DNA of 33,342 nucleotides from positions 1 through 33,342 of the forward strand of contig JANJUX010000029.1 in assembly GCA_024710355.1 (NCBI GenBank). Reading direction: 5' to 3'. The notes below the pieces were generated by a model that saw only the letters and a program-made list of their open reading frames with translations, had not been told where the DNA came from and made no database searches. Source of the DNA: Candidatus Rifleibacteriota bacterium. Its GTDB lineage: Bacteria; Muiribacteriota; Ozemobacteria; Ozemobacterales; Ozemobacteraceae. Position numbers and translations under genes: made by a program. Below are positions 31,008 through 33,342 of the stretch, piece after piece. How positions within the stretch are numbered: position 1 is the first letter of the stretch; each line of letters begins with the position of its first letter.

Positions 31008-31424
31008 ATGAAAGAAACTTTGAATACCCTCAAGGTTCTCGCGGAAGAAAGCCGCCTGCGCATCTTCATGGCTCTGAATGAGCATGAGCTGTGCGTCTGC
31101 CAGATTGTGGTGTTACTTGGCCTTGCGGCCTCAACCACGTCGAAACATCTCGCTCTGATGTATCAGGCCGGAATCATCGATCAGCGCAAGGTTGGCCGCT
31201 GGGCGTATTATCAGGTAAGCAAAACCTGGAAACAGCAGCACCGGCTTTCTGAGTGGCTGGTTGATGAACTGGCTGATTCAGCAAAAATCGCCGCTGACCG
31301 CGACCGCCTTGAAAAAATCCTGGCCATGCCACTCGATGAAGTCTGCAGCTTTGTTGCCTGCCCCGAAAACACCACTGTTGACTCATGTCAGGGTCGTGAC
31401 TGCGGCGAAAACGACTGTTGTTGA
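31008..31424 (+). CDS. arsR: ArsR-family arsenical-responsive repressor
   Basis: 138 residues from ATG 31008 with GAGGTG upstream. Winged-helix fold: residues 1-80 contain LKVLAEESRLRIFMALNEHE, then ELCVCQIVVLLGL (the CxC As(III)-sensing motif in helix alpha3), and ASTTSKHLALMYQAGIID as recognition helix. The C-terminus is an extra cysteine-rich tail: eight cysteines in the last 36 residues (CSFVACPE, then CQGRDCGENDCC). As(III) binding should release it from DNA. It leads arsC, arsM and acr3 in the same direction. Confidence 0.9.
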   Translation: MKETLNTLKVLAEESRLRIFMALNEHELCVCQIVVLLGLAASTTSKHLALMYQAGIIDQRKVGRWAYYQVSKTWKQQHRLSEWLVDELADSAKIAADRDRLEKILAMPLDEVCSFVACPENTTVDSCQGRDCGENDCC

Positions 31425-31479
31425 GGTGGCTGGGCACAATGTTAAGTAGTTGCGGCTTCAAATCAGAAAGGCGATGCGT

Positions 31480-31905
31480 ATGAAGAAAAAGGTTCTTTTT
31501 CTCTGCACTGGCAATTCATGCCGAAGCCAGATGGCTGAAGGCTGGTTGCGGCATCTCAAGGGCGATAAATTCTCGGCTTTTTCGGCCGGCGTGGCCAAGC
31601 ACGGCATGAATCAGCACGCCATAAAAGTGATGCAGGAAGCCGGAGTAGATATTTCCGGCCAGCATTCAAAGCTTTTGAGCGAGTTCGAAAATTTTGATTT
31701 CGACCTGGTGGTAACAGTTTGCGGCAATGCCCACGAAAGCTGCCCGGTTTTTCCGGGGCGTGCCAGAATAGTGCATGTGCCGTTCGATGACCCGCCGGCG
31801 TTGACGAAAGGGTTCGCCGAAGAAAGCGATATTCTGCCGGTTTACCGGCGGGTTCGCGACGAAATCGCCGCTTTTGTCAGCGGCATCGAAACATTGCTGG
31901 TTTAA
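31480..31905 (+). CDS. arsC: Arsenate reductase, thioredoxin-linked (low-molecular-weight phosphatase type)
   Basis: 141 residues. ATG 31480 (MKKKVLFLCT) has GAAAGG at 8-nt spacing; ATG 31474 is too close to the site. The P-loop is CTGNSCRS (C9 nucleophile, C14, R15). The redox pair is C81 and C88 (VCGNAHESC), and FDDPP (102-106) carries the general acid. This triple-cysteine set defines the thioredoxin-coupled ArsC of Staphylococcus type. It converts arsenate to arsenite in the cytoplasm, feeding the efflux pump and ArsM encoded downstream. Confidence 0.92.
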   Translation: MKKKVLFLCTGNSCRSQMAEGWLRHLKGDKFSAFSAGVAKHGMNQHAIKVMQEAGVDISGQHSKLLSEFENFDFDLVVTVCGNAHESCPVFPGRARIVHVPFDDPPALTKGFAEESDILPVYRRVRDEIAAFVSGIETLLV

Positions 31906-31916
31906 GGAGCCGTAAA

Positions 31917-32711
31917 ATGAAGGTAAAGATTCTTAAAGATGACGAAATTCGCGATCAGGTCAGTTTGCGCTATGCCGGCATCGCGACAAAGGGCGGTTCC
32001 TGTTGCCCGGGCAGTTCTTCTTCCTGCTGCAGTGACCCGCTCGGCGACCCGCAGGCATCAGGGAAACTTGGCTATTCAAGCGAAGATATGGCTGCCGTTC
32101 CAGAAGGTGCCAATATGGGCCTTGGCTGCGGCAACCCTCAGTTGCTGGCCAGCCTGAAGCCCGGTGAAACGGTTCTCGACCTTGGTTCAGGTGGCGGCTT
32201 CGACTGTTTTCTGGCAGCGAAGGCAGTTGGCGAAACTGGTCGAGTCATCGGAGTCGATATGACCCCCGAAATGGTGCGCAAGGCGCGAAAAAACGCGGTC
32301 AACGCTGGTTTTAAAAATGTGGATTTCCGTCTCGGTGAGATCGAACATCTGCCGGTGCCTGACAACAGCGTCGATGTCATTATTTCGAACTGTGTAATCA
32401 ACCTCTCACCCGACAAAGTTGGCGTATTTACGGATGCTTTCAGAGTTCTGCGGCAGAACGGCCGCCTGGCCGTTTCCGATATCGTGGCTCTGCAGCCTCT
32501 CAGCGAAGAAATTCTCGGCAATGTCGACGCTTATTGCGGTTGCGTTTCAGGCGCGATCAGCGTTGAAGAACTGCGAAAAGTTATGCAGGCTGCCGGCTTC
32601 AAAGATATCAGCATCGAACTGAAGCCAGAGAGTCGGCATTTCATCAAAGACTGGTTCAAAGACGCCGAGAACTACGTCTGTTCCGCCTCAATTAAAGCCA
32701 TAAAACCCTGA
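31917..32711 (+). CDS. arsM: Arsenite S-adenosylmethionine methyltransferase
   Basis: 264 residues; ATG with TAAGGAG upstream, 12 nt after arsC. The SAM site is VLDLGSGGGFDCFLAA (87-101) and VIGVDMTPEMV. Arsenic-binding cysteines of ArsM are visible: C71 (LGCGNP), C159 (SNCVINL) and C207 (DAYCGC). An N-terminal GGSCCPG...SCCSD cluster (27-40) adds a fourth metal-binding pair. Family members methylate As(III) to mono- and dimethylated species. All main residues are present. Confidence 0.92.
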   Translation: MKVKILKDDEIRDQVSLRYAGIATKGGSCCPGSSSSCCSDPLGDPQASGKLGYSSEDMAAVPEGANMGLGCGNPQLLASLKPGETVLDLGSGGGFDCFLAAKAVGETGRVIGVDMTPEMVRKARKNAVNAGFKNVDFRLGEIEHLPVPDNSVDVIISNCVINLSPDKVGVFTDAFRVLRQNGRLAVSDIVALQPLSEEILGNVDAYCGCVSGAISVEELRKVMQAAGFKDISIELKPESRHFIKDWFKDAENYVCSASIKAIKP

Positions 32712-32779
32712 TCAAGCCATGCCCTGGTAAGTCTGTGAAATAAGTTTACGAAAAGCGTCAGTTCAACAGGAGTAAAAAT

Positions 32780-33342
32780 ATGACTGAAACGATTGTTGAG
32801 AAAATTCAGCCGGCCGAAAGGCAGATGAGCAGCATCTTTGAAAAGTATCTTACCCTCTGGGTGTTTCTCTGTATTGTGGGCGGCATTGTTCTTGGCAAAA
32901 TCGCTCCCAATTTTGCTAAAACCCTCGATGGCATGTCGATTTTCGTTGACGGGGCGCCGGTTGTCTCAATTCCGATTGCCGTGTGCCTGTTTCTGATGAT
33001 GTACCCGATCATGGTAAAAATCGACTTTGGCGAAGTCATCAAAGCGGGGAAAAGCGGTCGGCCGGTTTTTCTGACTTTGTTTGTAAACTGGGCAATCAAG
33101 CCGTTTACCATGTATGCATTCGCTTACTTCTTTCTTGGTTATCTGCTGCAATCCTTTATTGGTGCCGAAGCGACGGATCTGGTAAAAATGCCTTTTGGCC
33201 TCGATCTGGAAGTGGGTGCGACACATGGTGCCGGAACCGTGGTTCTTCATGACGGTCTGAAAATGCTGCAGGTGCCGCTCTGGCGCAGCTATTTTGCCGG
33301 CACTATTCTTCTCGGTATTGCGCCATGCACAGCCATGGTGTT
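32780..33342 (+). CDS. acr3: ACR3-family arsenite efflux permease (cut by window end)
   Basis: The first 187 codons, from ATG 32780 with AGGAG at 32768-32772. It matches ACR3: an [20 protein letters not shown] first helix, [19 protein letters not shown], and [14 protein letters not shown] at the edge, where the pump cysteine lies. A stretch of about 35 residues ([20 protein letters not shown] and on) sits just before the last motif and is longer than in the members I know. The 68-nt gap after arsM holds nothing else. The permease exports arsenite. Confidence 0.88.
   Translation, partial: MTETIVEKIQPAERQMSSIFEKYLTLWVFLCIVGGIVLGKIAPNFAKTLDGMSIFVDGAPVVSIPIAVCLFLMMYPIMVKIDFGEVIKAGKSGRPVFLTLFVNWAIKPFTMYAFAYFFLGYLLQSFIGAEATDLVKMPFGLDLEVGATHGAGTVVLHDGLKMLQVPLWRSYFAGTILLGIAPCTAMV

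Noticed and set aside
1..33342. CRISPR arrays, tRNA or rRNA genes
   Set aside because: No regularly spaced repeats, no cloverleaf-like segments with CCA-type ends and no rRNA-conserved stretches were recognised by eye; a tRNAscan or Infernal run would be decisive.

Overview
The window looks like chromosomal DNA of an uncultured, probably anaerobic or facultative, diderm-type bacterium. Several genes encode Sec signal peptides, a periplasm-facing octaheme cytochrome and a Na+-translocating NQR-type redox complex. Shine-Dalgarno sites are mostly clear (GGAGG variants) and sigma70-like -10 boxes are visible. The gene mix (molybdenum hydroxylase, NQR-like pump with a HAO-family cytochrome, diiron ODP-like protein, partner-switch proteins, arsenic operon) would suit a deep-branching candidate phylum such as Riflebacteria. 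That placement is only an impression; I cannot assign taxonomy from sequence alone.

Layout. Positions 1-2977 are accessory: the 5' end of an IS3-family element, a gene fragment cut off by its insertion and also frameshifted, a visibly A+T-rich PLD-family nuclease-like gene, and a zinc-ribbon/RDD membrane protein. Positions 2999-5588 (minus strand) hold small resistance/regulatory genes: two GNAT acetyltransferases (one AAC(6')-like), an AraC/GyrI-like regulator and a DUF3795 protein. Positions 5870-7136 encode two exported proteins of no known family, the first an exact tandem duplication of a 101-residue unit. Positions 7391-11186 are a three-gene xanthine-dehydrogenase-family molybdenum hydroxylase (FAD, 2Fe-2S, Mo subunits), closed by a strong terminator. 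Position 11437 starts a fusion of an FMN-binding domain, a NosR-like 4Fe-4S membrane domain and a nitroreductase.

Positions 13452-18596 form a compact six-gene unit: STAS protein, CNBD-MinD/CpaE-like protein, flavodiiron/ODP-like metallo-beta-lactamase protein, SpoIIE-type PP2C phosphatase, shortened pyruvate-kinase-like protein and DUF2877 protein. Gaps are short and three junctions overlap or nearly abut. It reads as a sensing and partner-switch signalling module with metabolic-enzyme relatives attached, but no RsbW-type kinase is present. Positions 18681-22332 carry small exported, zinc-ribbon, thioredoxin-like, membrane and EF-hand-type calcium-binding proteins.

Positions 22531-27691 are the most striking part: nqrB-C-D-E-F overlapping head to tail, with no nqrA, followed 32 nt later by a HAO-family octaheme cytochrome c. 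A strong promoter sits so close to nqrB that the mRNA may be leaderless. I read this as a candidate NADH-to-multiheme-cytochrome Na+ pump, in which electrons leave the periplasmic flavin of NqrC to a cytochrome. After it come a membrane class III adenylate/guanylate cyclase and a divergently oriented MFS transporter. The window ends in an arsenic operon: arsR, thioredoxin-linked arsC, arsM and an acr3 permease cut by the window edge.

No tRNA, rRNA or CRISPR array was seen.
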